DNA of 8,953 nucleotides from Syntrophomonadaceae bacterium (GTDB taxonomy: Bacteria; Bacillota; Dethiobacteria; DTU022), in the NCBI GenBank assembly GCA_007127255.1, contig SKZS01000035.1, positions 1-8,953 of the forward strand. Reading direction: 5' to 3'. The position numbers and the translations under genes were made by a program. A model generated the notes under the pieces. The model did not search any database. It saw only the letters and a program-made list of their open reading frames with translations, and was not told the DNA's origin. Below, piece by piece: positions 1-6,881 of the stretch. How positions within the stretch are numbered: the first letter of the stretch is position 1; each line of letters begins with the position of its first letter.

Positions 1-8
1 AGCATGGT

Positions 9-222
9 TTACCATTTAACAAGTTGCCCAATTATTTCCACAAAGTACGTCTTGTCCAAACCGTTTTCACAGTTAAGTAAAGCTATAACTCCTTCAACAT
101 CGGCCAGCGCCCGGTGCTGCTGTTCAGGTGTAATACCATGCTCTTTCAATAGCGCCTGCAGTACACGCGAACACTTACGCCAGCTTGCCTTTTCCCCGGC
201 TTTCCAATCACTTTTCCAGAAT
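9..222 (-). pseudogene. C-terminal remnant of a DEDD-family (DnaQ/ExoX-like) 3'-5' exonuclease
   Basis: On the - strand a frame with no start codon reads through about 70 residues to a TAA at 9-11. It contains HRALADVEGVIALL, which fits the Exo III motif (H-x4-D followed by a hydrophobic helix) near the C terminus of DnaQ/ExoX-type exonucleases. A short tail ending in QLVKW follows. The upstream part (WRKCSRVLQALLKEHGI) suits the helix that normally precedes this motif. Motifs I (DxE) and II are absent, so it cannot be an active nuclease. The frame stays open to 269, where it meets a TGA, but its outer part runs through a REP-like hairpin and is probably not exonuclease-derived. No ATG, GTG or TTG is available to start it. 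I read it as a gene truncated at its 5' end by rearrangement. The family call rests on one motif plus context. Confidence 0.55.
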
Positions 223-232
223 GTAAAAGGAC

Positions 233-257
233 AAGGGGACGTTTCTTTCTGTCCCTT
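233..257. repeat. REP-like hairpin with GGGAC/GTCCC arms
   Basis: The arms AAGGGGAC (233-240) and GTCCCTT (251-257) are inverted, with one extra G on the left, and enclose the T-rich loop GTTTCTTTCT. GGGAC...GTCCC hairpins of this shape are often dispersed in intergenic DNA of Clostridia and can be linked to REP-associated Y1 transposases. That link is recalled, not shown here. The hairpin lies where the exonuclease remnant loses its homology. A second copy is not evident in this window, so repeat status is inferred. It could instead be a weak terminator. Confidence 0.4.
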
Positions 258-373
258 AATATAAGATAATCACCTATTTCCAGTGGTGATCCATTTTAAA
301 GGACCAGAAAAGATTTGGAAGAACTGCCACCCGTCCCCTGGCACGCTTTCCGCCCCCTGACATACACCTAAAA

Positions 374-415
374 AATAAGTGTACTTATTGCTTTTAGCAA
401 GTAATAAGTATTACT
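374..415 (+). promoter_or_regulatory. Two-palindrome operator region upstream of the AbrB/PIN pair
   Basis: Two near-perfect palindromes lie in tandem. AATAAGTGTACTTATT (374-389) has arms AATAAG/CTTATT, and AGTAATAAGTATTACT (400-415) has arms AGTAAT/ATTACT. Their centres are 26 bp apart and both contain AATAAGT. Antitoxins with an AbrB-type DNA-binding fold commonly repress their own operon through paired palindromes, so this is the obvious autoregulatory site. The palindromes are directly visible; the function is inferred. Confidence 0.55.
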
Positions 416-423
416 GATATAAC
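394..423 (+). promoter_or_regulatory. Candidate promoter for the AbrB/PIN operon
   Basis: TATAAC (418-423) is a good -10 match. The best -35 at about the right distance is TTAGCA (394-399), 18 bp upstream and only 4 of 6 to consensus. The downstream palindrome overlaps the spacer and -35, so a bound repressor would block polymerase. The weak -35 keeps confidence low. Confidence 0.35.
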
Positions 424-455
424 AAGGACAAATGTTAATGGAAAGGAGCACTTTC

Positions 456-722
456 ATGATGAACGCAAAACATGTCAAGCCTACAGTAAGAGGCCAGATT
501 ACTATACCCCAAGATGTTCGAAATGAGCTGGGGATCACCCCGAACACAAAGCTTAAAATATACATAGAAAATAATAAGATTGTGGTTGAACCTGTCTCAC
601 ACCTCGATCTCCTTTTTAAAGATATAGAAGAAGAGGCAAAAACTAAAGGCTACTCTAAAGAGGAGCTAAACCGGGAAATTGATATAGTAAGAGAAAAGCT
701 GGTGAAAGAGATCTATAAATAA
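456..722 (+). CDS. AbrB/SpoVT-type antitoxin (88 aa) of a PIN toxin-antitoxin pair
   Basis: The N-terminal half (about residues 5-45, VKPTVRGQITIPQDVRNELG through KIVVEPV) is a classic swapped-hairpin AbrB domain that binds DNA as a dimer. The C-terminal half is a charged helical tail (SHLDLLFKDIEEEAKTKGYSKEELNREID) of the kind that wraps and inhibits a partner toxin. The start at 456 is chosen because AAAGGAG (442-448) lies 7 nt upstream. An in-frame ATG at 432 would add 8 residues but has no good ribosome binding site and would place that Shine-Dalgarno inside the gene. The stop overlaps the next start (TAATG), so the two genes are translationally coupled. Role inferred: neutralises the PIN toxin and represses its own operon through the two upstream palindromes. 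Because the toxin gene looks broken, it may now act only as a stand-alone regulator. Confidence 0.85.
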   Translation: MMNAKHVKPTVRGQITIPQDVRNELGITPNTKLKIYIENNKIVVEPVSHLDLLFKDIEEEAKTKGYSKEELNREIDIVREKLVKEIYK

Positions 723-973
723 TGAGAATAATGCTTGACACCAATATCATAATTTTCGGGATAGCTTTCGCAGGCAATGAAAGGAAGCTGCTTGATTCAA
801 TCTACTGCACGATTACAACCCTGGTTTTAAATGAATATGTTGCTTTGGAAGCCAAGACTGTCCTGAAAAGAAAATTCCCAGGAAAGGAAAGTTTACTCGA
901 CGACTTTATAGATATGTTTCAAGTTGAGATTGCTGCTATGCCTTTAATTAATTATCATAATAAACGAAATTAG
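722..973 (+). pseudogene. PIN-domain toxin, truncated by a TAG stop (83 aa)
   Basis: The start MRIMLDTNIIIFGIAFAGNERKLLDSI carries the first PIN acidic residue (D6 of LDTN). It matches the COG1569-like PIN group in which a G-N-x-R-K-L-L segment follows. An internal helix with NEYVALEA supplies a plausible second acidic residue. PIN toxins of this group are normally about 130-140 aa and need acidic residues in a C-terminal DP-x-D-x-x-IL / TGD-x-D block. Here the protein ends at residue 83, before that block, with a TAG at 971-973. In the same frame past the stop there are degraded matches (IPSAIL, then VTGQNFW), suggesting nonsense mutation plus decay. The intact toxin would have been a Mg-dependent ribonuclease held by the upstream antitoxin. 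A short functional protein cannot be excluded, but loss of activity is likely. Confidence 0.65.
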
Positions 974-1051
974 ATACCTTCAGCAATTCTTAATTTAAAC
1001 TTTCCCGGAAAACCTGTAACCGGCCAAAACTTTTGGATAAAAAACGGCCAT
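974..1051 (+). pseudogene. Possible decayed C-terminal half of the PIN toxin
   Basis: Reading on in the toxin's frame past the TAG gives IPSAILNLNFPGKPVTGQNFW and a few more residues before a TAA at 1052-1054. IPSAIL sits where PIN toxins have DP-x-D-x-x-IL, and VTGQNFW where they have (V/I)TGD-x-DF. Order and spacing are about right, but the catalytic aspartates are replaced. The match is short, so this is suggestive only. Confidence 0.3.
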
Positions 1052-1184
1052 TAAAAATGGGTGCCTTTTGCTGTAAAATGGCATTTCTATGATTGCTCCT
1101 GTAACTTTCACCATCTATATTAAGAATTTCACTATTATGCTAACGTGCCAGTAGGCGGTGTGAAATTATGTGGCGGTTAACTAA
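1052..1184. other. Gene-free spacer between the PIN remnant and the jet promoter
   Basis: No coding frame is evident. One imperfect inverted repeat, TGCCTTTT (1062-1069) with AAAATGGCA (1075-1083), is followed by TTT and could be a weak terminator for the toxin-antitoxin operon. Nothing else stands out. Confidence 0.4.
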
Positions 1185-1218
1185 GGTTAATATCTTTTGT
1201 ATAACCGTGGTATAATCG
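1175..1218 (+). promoter_or_regulatory. Repeat cluster over the jet promoter, candidate operator
   Basis: GGTTAA occurs twice, exactly 10 bp apart (1175-1180 and 1185-1190). The inverted form TAACC follows at 1202-1206, and TATAACC and GGTATA then face each other across the -10 region (about 1200-1216). The phased, partly palindromic repeats around the -35 and -10 suggest a repressor site. No regulator gene is encoded next to the operon, so the binding protein is unknown. Confidence 0.35.
1187..1216 (+). promoter_or_regulatory. Promoter of the jet operon, with extended -10
   Basis: A perfect TATAAT at 1211-1216 is preceded by TGG (1208-1210), giving the extended -10 form TGnTATAAT. The upstream TTAATA (1187-1192) is a weak -35 with 18-bp spacing, which an extended -10 can tolerate. 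Transcription would start near 1223, giving a leader of about 64 nt before jetA. This is the best sigma-A-like promoter on the + strand of the window. Confidence 0.65.
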
Positions 1219-1233
1219 GATTATGAATTCAGC

Positions 1234-1263
1234 ACAGAACTAATCCCTGTTCAGTTGTTTTTA
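1234..1263 (+). promoter_or_regulatory. Weak hairpin plus T-run in the jetA leader
   Basis: ACAGAAC (1234-1240) can pair with GTTCAGT (1249-1255), six of seven positions, around an 8-nt loop. TGTTTTTA follows. It lies between the predicted start of transcription and jetA and has the shape of a weak intrinsic terminator or attenuator. The low GC of the stem makes strong termination unlikely. Confidence 0.25.
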
Positions 1264-1286
1264 CTTATCATGTGCAGGTGGGCTAA

Positions 1287-2771
1287 ATGACTCAAATGAC
1301 TAACGATCCAACTTATAAAGTAGTTTATAACAAGCCAAATGGCAATCTGTTTGATCATATGCCAGAAAACCTCTTTTCGATATTGGCCGGTCCGCTTAAA
1401 GATTTACATGCTTCCCTGTTACTTTTAATTTATGACCAAAATCGCCGCACCATTTATACAATTCCCCGCGAAACCGTAATTGATCTTTTCTGTGAATACC
1501 TCGAATCATCCGGAAGTGAAGAGTTACTTTTCGCTCAATGGGAAGAAGAAGATAATGAAGAAATAGGGCAAACCGGTTATAGTATCCGGGACCGATCCGC
1601 TCAGATGCTGCGGAAATTTATTGATGCCAAGTGGGTGATCCAGGAACAAAACCCCGATTATACATTCAAAATATCTTTACCTGATTATTCATTGTTGCTG
1701 CTGGAAACCCTGGATAAAATTCGAACCGGTTACCGGATGGAATTTCGCGGACGAGTGCTCAGTGTTTACCAAAATTTGACCGGAGAAGATAGCATGAGTT
1801 ACGTGGCTCTTCAGCAGGCCCAGGAATCAACTGACGAACTGATCAAGGGGCTAACCAGTCTCAACCATAGCATAAAAAAATATACTGAAAAACTGCTACA
1901 ATATGATGACCCTCACAGGATTATTAGTCAAATTTTTGATGAATACCAAACCCAGATTTTGGGAGAACAGTATTACCGGCTGAAAACATCTGAAAATATA
2001 TCAAAATACAGAACCGGTATTCTAAGCCGGGTCAAGGAATGGCAGGTTAACCGGGTGGAAATTGTTAACCAGTCCAGGAGGATGGTTGAAGAAAATCAGG
2101 CCCAATCCAATATTGAAGGCGAAAACAAGATCTACGGCTGGCTTGATAATATCGAGGAATCCTTTGCCGGTATGGATGAGATCTTATCAGAAATTGATCA
2201 CCGCAACAAACAGTATGCCCGCTCGGCAGTTGAAAAACTTCGGTTTCAGCTTCAGCAGGGCAGAGGCGTAGAACAGCATCTGGTAACCCTGCTGCGCCAT
2301 TTGTCCCGCGAAGCCAGGCAAAAGGGGGAAAGATGCGAAGCTCCAGAAGAATTAAACTGCAGTATTAATATTTTTCCCCAACAAACAGTAGACGAATTAA
2401 GCGTAAAATTGCCTGCCCGAAACAAAAAATCACATAACCCTCAGCCCTTAAAACTTGTAGAGATAGATCAAAACATCAGAACCGGAAAATTGAAGCGTTT
2501 TCAAGAGAGGGTGCGAGAAGAAGTAACCGTAGATGATATCAACCGCTATGTGGACAACCTGCTCGAAGGAAAAGAAACCTTACCTTTAAGCGAAACCCCC
2601 CTCCAAACCAGGGATCAATGGGTCAAACTTATCTATATCCTGCTCTACAGCCGTTCCCGCCGGGCCCGCTACCAGCTTACCGGCACAAGAGGAAGCACGG
2701 TTTACCTGGATGAAGGAAAAATAGGACTGCCTGCATTGACCATTGTCAAATGGTCTGGTACGAGGGGATAG
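1287..2771 (+). CDS. jetA: Wadjet protein JetA (kleisin-like subunit, type II family), 494 aa
   Basis: JetA is the kleisin-like (MukF-analogous) subunit that bridges the JetC heads and binds JetB in the Wadjet SMC complex. The N terminus (residues about 20-50: NLFDHMPENLFSILAG, then a helix ending LLLLIYDQNRR) matches the opening of the type II JetA family as I recall it (DUF5716). A winged-helix-like stretch follows (residues about 96-150: YSIRDRSAQMLRKFIDAKWVIQE then a beta hairpin). A long helical middle (about 160-350) suits the kleisin linker, and a compact C-terminal region (about 430-494) suits the second winged helix. Length is normal and the frame is uninterrupted. The ATG at 1287 has AGGTGG (1276-1281) 5 nt upstream. 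It is first in the operon, and the stop precedes the favoured jetB start by 5 nt. Identification is strong mainly because jetB, jetC and jetD follow in order; the type II assignment is from family memory. Confidence 0.9.
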   Translation: MTQMTNDPTYKVVYNKPNGNLFDHMPENLFSILAGPLKDLHASLLLLIYDQNRRTIYTIPRETVIDLFCEYLESSGSEELLFAQWEEEDNEEIGQTGYSIRDRSAQMLRKFIDAKWVIQEQNPDYTFKISLPDYSLLLLETLDKIRTGYRMEFRGRVLSVYQNLTGEDSMSYVALQQAQESTDELIKGLTSLNHSIKKYTEKLLQYDDPHRIISQIFDEYQTQILGEQYYRLKTSENISKYRTGILSRVKEWQVNRVEIVNQSRRMVEENQAQSNIEGENKIYGWLDNIEESFAGMDEILSEIDHRNKQYARSAVEKLRFQLQQGRGVEQHLVTLLRHLSREARQKGERCEAPEELNCSINIFPQQTVDELSVKLPARNKKSHNPQPLKLVEIDQNIRTGKLKRFQERVREEVTVDDINRYVDNLLEGKETLPLSETPLQTRDQWVKLIYILLYSRSRRARYQLTGTRGSTVYLDEGKIGLPALTIVKWSGTRG

Positions 2772-2776
2772 CTGTT

Positions 2777-3430
2777 ATGGGCAATCTGGATAAATTATAC
2801 TACCAATTGACGGACAAAGAAAAACAACATTTCAGCGAAACTTTAAACTTATTGCTGTCAAAAACCTACCTGGTTTACGAGCGTGAAGAAGATCGCCGTC
2901 ATTACCGCTTTGTGGAAAAGAATTTTGAGTTGTTTACCCGCTACCTGGAGATGTCGCGATGGAGTTTGTATTTGCAAAAGCAACATGCTGTTATCCAGCT
3001 TTACAATATGGATGAACGTAATCGCCGAAGTTTCAACCTGCAAGAAACTATATTTTTAATTATTCTGCGCCTGCTCTACAATGAAAAAAGGCGTGACCTT
3101 CGTTTAACTCAGCAGGTGCTGGTTACCGGCCAGGAGATCCAGGAAAAATATATGGCCCTGCAGATCAGGAAGCGCCTGCCTTCCCGGGAAGATACCCAGT
3201 ATATTTTGAAGCTGTTCAGCGCTTTCTCCCTGCTTGATTTAAAAAACGGGCACTGGCGGGATCCAGAGTCGGTTTATGTTCTCTATCCTTCTCTGCTGTT
3301 GGTTATAAACCCCGGTGATATGGAAACTCTTGCCGACTGGCTACGGGAGCAGGGAGAATTGGATAATGAGTTGGACCCCTTAACAGGGTTGGAACTGGAG
3401 GATAATAATGAGACACCTGACCAAAATTAA
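2777..3430 (+). CDS. jetB: Wadjet protein JetB (KITE/MukE-like subunit), 217 aa
   Basis: JetB is the small winged-helix (KITE, MukE-like) subunit that binds the JetA kleisin linker. The helix-rich N-terminal part (LTDKEKQHFSETLNLLLSKTYLVY) and the central NLQETIFLIILRLLYNEKRR segment, followed by a TGQEIQEKYMAL stretch, fit the DUF4194-type JetB proteins. The acidic tail (ELDPLTGLELEDNNE) is also typical of a flexible end. I favour the ATG at 2777 because GAGGGG (2762-2767) lies 9 nt upstream. An in-frame ATG at 2750 would add 9 residues and overlap jetA by 22 nt, but lacks a clear ribosome binding site. The 3' end overlaps jetC by 23 nt, indicating translational coupling and a fixed A-B-C expression ratio. 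There is no sign of frameshift or truncation. Confidence 0.88.
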   Translation: MGNLDKLYYQLTDKEKQHFSETLNLLLSKTYLVYEREEDRRHYRFVEKNFELFTRYLEMSRWSLYLQKQHAVIQLYNMDERNRRSFNLQETIFLIILRLLYNEKRRDLRLTQQVLVTGQEIQEKYMALQIRKRLPSREDTQYILKLFSAFSLLDLKNGHWRDPESVYVLYPSLLLVINPGDMETLADWLREQGELDNELDPLTGLELEDNNETPDQN

Positions 3431-6400
3431 GCTGATAAACTGGCATTTTTTCGCTAACGAAACAATCCCGGTTGATGGCGACACTTTAATCACAGGTGAT
3501 AACGGAGCCGGAAAGTCCACATTAATAGACGCTATCCAGGTAGTCATCATTGCTAATTTAAAAAAAGTGCGTTTCAATTCTTCGGCGATGGAGGATCGCA
3601 CCACCAGGGATATTCGCTCTTATTTACGCGGCAAAACAGGAGTGGAAGGAAAAAGCAATTATTTGCGTAATGAGGATTTTTCCAGCTATATAGTTCTAGA
3701 AATTACCAGGACTACCACCGGTACTCCATATTTGATTGGTGTGGTTTTTGATTATTTCCATACCACCGGGGAAGAAGAACATGTTTTTTTCCGCATTGAT
3801 GAAGAGCACCTTCACGACGACCTTTTTTTTAAAGGCCCCCAGGAGTTGCGCAACCGGGGAGAGTTTTTCAATTACCTCAAGGCCAGGGACGTAAAATTCC
3901 AACAGTACCGTAACGATCTTAACCGCTATATCTATGACCTGCGGCAGCTATTCGGAGGAGCAAAAGAATCATTTTTCTCTCTTTTCACCAAGGGTATATC
4001 CTTTTCTCCAATTACTGAACTGCGCAGTTTTGTCTATGACTACATCCTCGAGGAGCATCCCCTGGATGTGGAAAACATGCAGGAATACTTCGAGAAGTTC
4101 CGCCAGGTAGAGCAGATGATAGATGATACAAAAAACGAAATTGCTGCTTTAGAAAAACTTGAAGATAGCTATAGTGATATAGAAAAGTTGTATGAGACCC
4201 TGAAAATTAACGACTATATGGTAGCCAGGGGCGCTTATGAAGTCCAGTTGAGTAATATCGGGGAAATGAAACAGGAAAAGAATAGATTTCTCGACTGTAA
4301 AGAAGAAATTCAAAAGCAAATTATAGAAGCAAATTCCAACAAGGAACGAATTAAAGAAACTTTAACTGGTCTTGAAACCCTGATGCGGGAAAATGAAGCC
4401 AAGCAGAAAGAAGAAGAGCTTAACCGCCACCTGCAAATGCTTCGCGAAAAATTAGATGAGCTAATGTGTCTGGAAAAGAACCTGGTTCACCGCTTTATAG
4501 CCGAGGCAGAAGAACTAGAACATCTTTATAATATTCTCAGTGCCCTAAATGCACCCGTTGAAATAACCGGCGTTCTTTTGGAAGCAAAAGAGGCCTGGCA
4601 ACAGTCTGTAGACTCCGGCAGGGCGGTGTTACCGCAAGATAATACAGTTTATGCCGGAGCCTGGGCTAAAGCCATGCATTGGCTCTTCCTTCAGAAGGAT
4701 CTGTGGCAGAAAGAAAAAGACGATTTATCCCGAGAAGAAATCAGGCTTAAAAAAATGATCGACGATTTAGAAAACAACCGGGTGCTTGGCACAGAATCTC
4801 CTACCATGAAATTAAAAGGGGTCCTTGAAGAAAATCTTACCGACCCAGAAGGTGAAAAGCTTCCCGTTCACATTTTATGTGAGGCTATTGATATTGGAAA
4901 TGAGCGCTGGCGAAATGCCATTGAGGGTTACCTGCACACTCAAAAATTTGACCTGCTGGTTCCTCCAGCCTATTTTAATGAAGCGCTTTCCCTTTATGAG
5001 AATCACAGGTACACCCTACACATCGAACGGGTGGGGCTGGTTAATACCGGCAAACTTATGCAAGAAAAACGCGGCCCCGATCAAAACAGCCTGGCCGAAG
5101 AGATAACCGCATCTGTTGATTATGTGGCAGCATATGTTAACCACCTCCTCGGGTCGGTTATTAAGTGCGATTCGGAGCGGGAACTAAGTAATTATCGGCG
5201 ATCGATAACAGACAGCTGTATGCTTTATCAAAACCACACTGCCAGACAGATTCCCAGCAGCCGTTACGAAACCCCTTACATCGGTAAAGAGGCGATTCGG
5301 ACCCAGCTTTTAAGAACCAGGCATCTCCTGGAAGAACTGAGCAGGCAGCGGTCAAAAATAGGAAAAAACCTGAACGTTTCTGCTCCAACCGATTCCTTTT
5401 CCACCGACAAGCGTGATCGTTACAACCACTGGAGTGAAGAAGCAGGCAAGCTGCTGGAAAAAAATGATCTGTCTGCTGCACTGGAAAAAACTCAAAAAGA
5501 GCTTCTTTCCCTGGATTTTAGCGAATACGAGAATTTTGAGAGGGATTATCATAAAAATAAGCTGGAAATGGACAGGTTAGATGAGCAGCTGCAGGATCTG
5601 AACAAAAGCCTGGGCGGTTTAGAAAGCAAAATTCAGAATATAAACGTGCAGCTTGAAAACTTAGCGGAGCAAGAACAAAATAGTCAGCAATTATTAATCC
5701 GGTTAGAGGAGCAGCTGGACAAAGAAATTTTGGAACAGTGCCGGCTCAAGTGGAAAAAAGAAGTGCAGGAGCGAAATCCAGAGGTGCTCTACCATAATTA
5801 CAGCAGGAACCGGGACGGGATCAATACCAGGATCAACAACCAGAGAAATAAATTGATAAAAATGCGAACTGAATATGTTTATAGCTATAATTTCCCGGGC
5901 GATCCCGAAAGTCAGGATAACTGTGCTTTCAACCAGCGCTACCGGACTTTAATCGACAGCCACCTGCGGGATTATGAAAAGCAGGCCCGGGAAGCAAGAG
6001 AAAAAGCAGAACACAGTTTCCAGGAACACTTTATAGCGCGCCTGGGTGAATACATAAAGTTGGCCCGGGAAGAAATCAAGGAATTGAACCGGGCTTTGCA
6101 GGGGATGCGGTTTGGTAGTGAGGAATACCGTTTCAGCCTTGTGGCCAAAGCGGAAACCAAGCACTACTATGATATGGTAATGGATTCCGGGGTTTACGAA
6201 GGATCAATATTTAGGCCCACATTTTATGAGAAGTATGGCGATGCCATCAATGATCTTTTTAATGAAATCGCTAATCGGGACAGCGAGCTTAAAGAAACCA
6301 TGTATGCGCTTACTGATTACCGCACCTACCTGGATTTTGACATTACAATCACCGATCAAATGGGTTATAAGAGCAATTTTTCAAAGGTGGCCAGGGACAA

Positions 6401-6749
6401 GTCCGGTGGAGAAACTCAAGTTCCTTTCTACGTTGCCATTCTGGCCTCATTTTACCAGGCTTATCAACTATATCGCAAAAGCGACACTCTGCGCCTGGTG
6501 GTTTTTGACGAGGCCTTTAACCGGATGGATGCTGACCGGATCGAAGAAGCAATCCGGTTTATGCAAAAGCTTGGCTTTCAGGCGATGATAGTGGCTCCAA
6601 CCGGCCGGATCCAGTTAATAGTTCCTTACATGAATACCAACCTGGTAGTGATGAAAGATAACTTTACCAGCTTTATTGAAAAAGCGACTCGCAAGGAGTT
6701 GATTGAATCTGGGCAAAAAACAGAGATGCGAAAGGTTAAAGAAGGCTAA
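3408..6749 (+). CDS. jetC: Wadjet protein JetC (SMC/MukB-like ATPase), 1113 aa
   Basis: JetC is the SMC-type motor that dimerises and, with JetA and JetB, hydrolyses ATP to extrude DNA loops. The N-terminal head has Walker A GDNGAGKST (residues 30-38). A coiled coil runs from about 225 to 420. A central hinge-like domain (about 470-540, including GNERWRNAIEGYLHTQKFDLLV) is followed by returning coiled coil to about 930. The C-terminal head carries the ABC signature KSGGETQ (S999-E1002) and Walker B LRLVVFDEAFNRMD with D1034 and catalytic E1035. The order N-head, coil, hinge, coil, C-head is complete and no stop interrupts it. No Rad50-type CxxC zinc hook is seen, which separates it from SbcC/Rad50. 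GGAGG (3397-3401) sits 6 nt before the start, inside jetB. All catalytic motifs look functional. Confidence 0.95.
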   Translation: MRHLTKIKLINWHFFANETIPVDGDTLITGDNGAGKSTLIDAIQVVIIANLKKVRFNSSAMEDRTTRDIRSYLRGKTGVEGKSNYLRNEDFSSYIVLEITRTTTGTPYLIGVVFDYFHTTGEEEHVFFRIDEEHLHDDLFFKGPQELRNRGEFFNYLKARDVKFQQYRNDLNRYIYDLRQLFGGAKESFFSLFTKGISFSPITELRSFVYDYILEEHPLDVENMQEYFEKFRQVEQMIDDTKNEIAALEKLEDSYSDIEKLYETLKINDYMVARGAYEVQLSNIGEMKQEKNRFLDCKEEIQKQIIEANSNKERIKETLTGLETLMRENEAKQKEEELNRHLQMLREKLDELMCLEKNLVHRFIAEAEELEHLYNILSALNAPVEITGVLLEAKEAWQQSVDSGRAVLPQDNTVYAGAWAKAMHWLFLQKDLWQKEKDDLSREEIRLKKMIDDLENNRVLGTESPTMKLKGVLEENLTDPEGEKLPVHILCEAIDIGNERWRNAIEGYLHTQKFDLLVPPAYFNEALSLYENHRYTLHIERVGLVNTGKLMQEKRGPDQNSLAEEITASVDYVAAYVNHLLGSVIKCDSERELSNYRRSITDSCMLYQNHTARQIPSSRYETPYIGKEAIRTQLLRTRHLLEELSRQRSKIGKNLNVSAPTDSFSTDKRDRYNHWSEEAGKLLEKNDLSAALEKTQKELLSLDFSEYENFERDYHKNKLEMDRLDEQLQDLNKSLGGLESKIQNINVQLENLAEQEQNSQQLLIRLEEQLDKEILEQCRLKWKKEVQERNPEVLYHNYSRNRDGINTRINNQRNKLIKMRTEYVYSYNFPGDPESQDNCAFNQRYRTLIDSHLRDYEKQAREAREKAEHSFQEHFIARLGEYIKLAREEIKELNRALQGMRFGSEEYRFSLVAKAETKHYYDMVMDSGVYEGSIFRPTFYEKYGDAINDLFNEIANRDSELKETMYALTDYRTYLDFDITITDQMGYKSNFSKVARDKSGGETQVPFYVAILASFYQAYQLYRKSDTLRLVVFDEAFNRMDADRIEEAIRFMQKLGFQAMIVAPTGRIQLIVPYMNTNLVVMKDNFTSFIEKATRKELIESGQKTEMRKVKEG

Positions 6750-6881
6750 TCAAATAGATAAGGACAGGGCTGCTACCCGGACAGTGTAGTATTATACCTG
6801 ATTTTTCCCACCCGATATGCCATAATATTTCTATGCTTGCAAGTTTGCCGGGCACTATATATATGGAGCGGAGTTCAATAA
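6750..6881 (+). promoter_or_regulatory. Spacer between jetC and jetD with a possible internal promoter
   Basis: This 132-nt gap contrasts with the overlap and near-contact of jetA-B-C. CATAAT at 6821-6826 is a 5 of 6 match to a -10, with a weak CTGATT 17 bp upstream (6798-6803). TTGCAA (6837-6842) and the TATATATAT run (about 6856-6864) look promoter-like but would start transcription inside the ribosome binding site. GGACAG occurs twice (6762-6767 and 6779-6784) around a GGG/CCC mini-hairpin too weak to be a good terminator. Own transcription of jetD is possible; read-through from jetC is equally so. Confidence 0.3.

Larger units (their letters stand above)
258..431. other. Gene-free segment with a short hairpin, then the antitoxin promoter region
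   Basis: No credible coding frame is seen here. The left part has one short inverted repeat, TGCCA (325-329) and TGGCA (339-343), around a C-rich 9-nt loop. The right part (370-431) holds two palindromes and a candidate promoter for the AbrB-type antitoxin, listed separately. Confidence 0.5.

Noticed and set aside
4..264. 86-residue + strand frame at the left edge
   Set aside because: It lies antisense to the exonuclease remnant, runs into the REP-like hairpin, has odd composition (Cys/Ser rich) and shows no family resemblance.
432..455. Upstream ATG for the AbrB-type antitoxin
   Set aside because: The good ribosome binding site (442-448) lies downstream of it and points to the ATG at 456.
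2750..2776. Upstream ATG for jetB overlapping jetA
   Set aside because: No convincing ribosome binding site, while GAGGGG is well placed for the ATG at 2777.
5161..5481. 106-residue - strand frame within jetC
   Set aside because: Antisense shadow of a strongly supported gene, Cys/Trp rich, no recognisable domain.
6226..6588. 120-residue + strand frame within jetC
   Set aside because: Out-of-frame overlap with the catalytic C-terminal head of JetC, no recognisable domain.
3408..6749. JetC as SbcC/Rad50 exonuclease subunit
   Set aside because: No CxxC zinc hook, no SbcD/Mre11 neighbour, and the partners are JetA, JetB and JetD.
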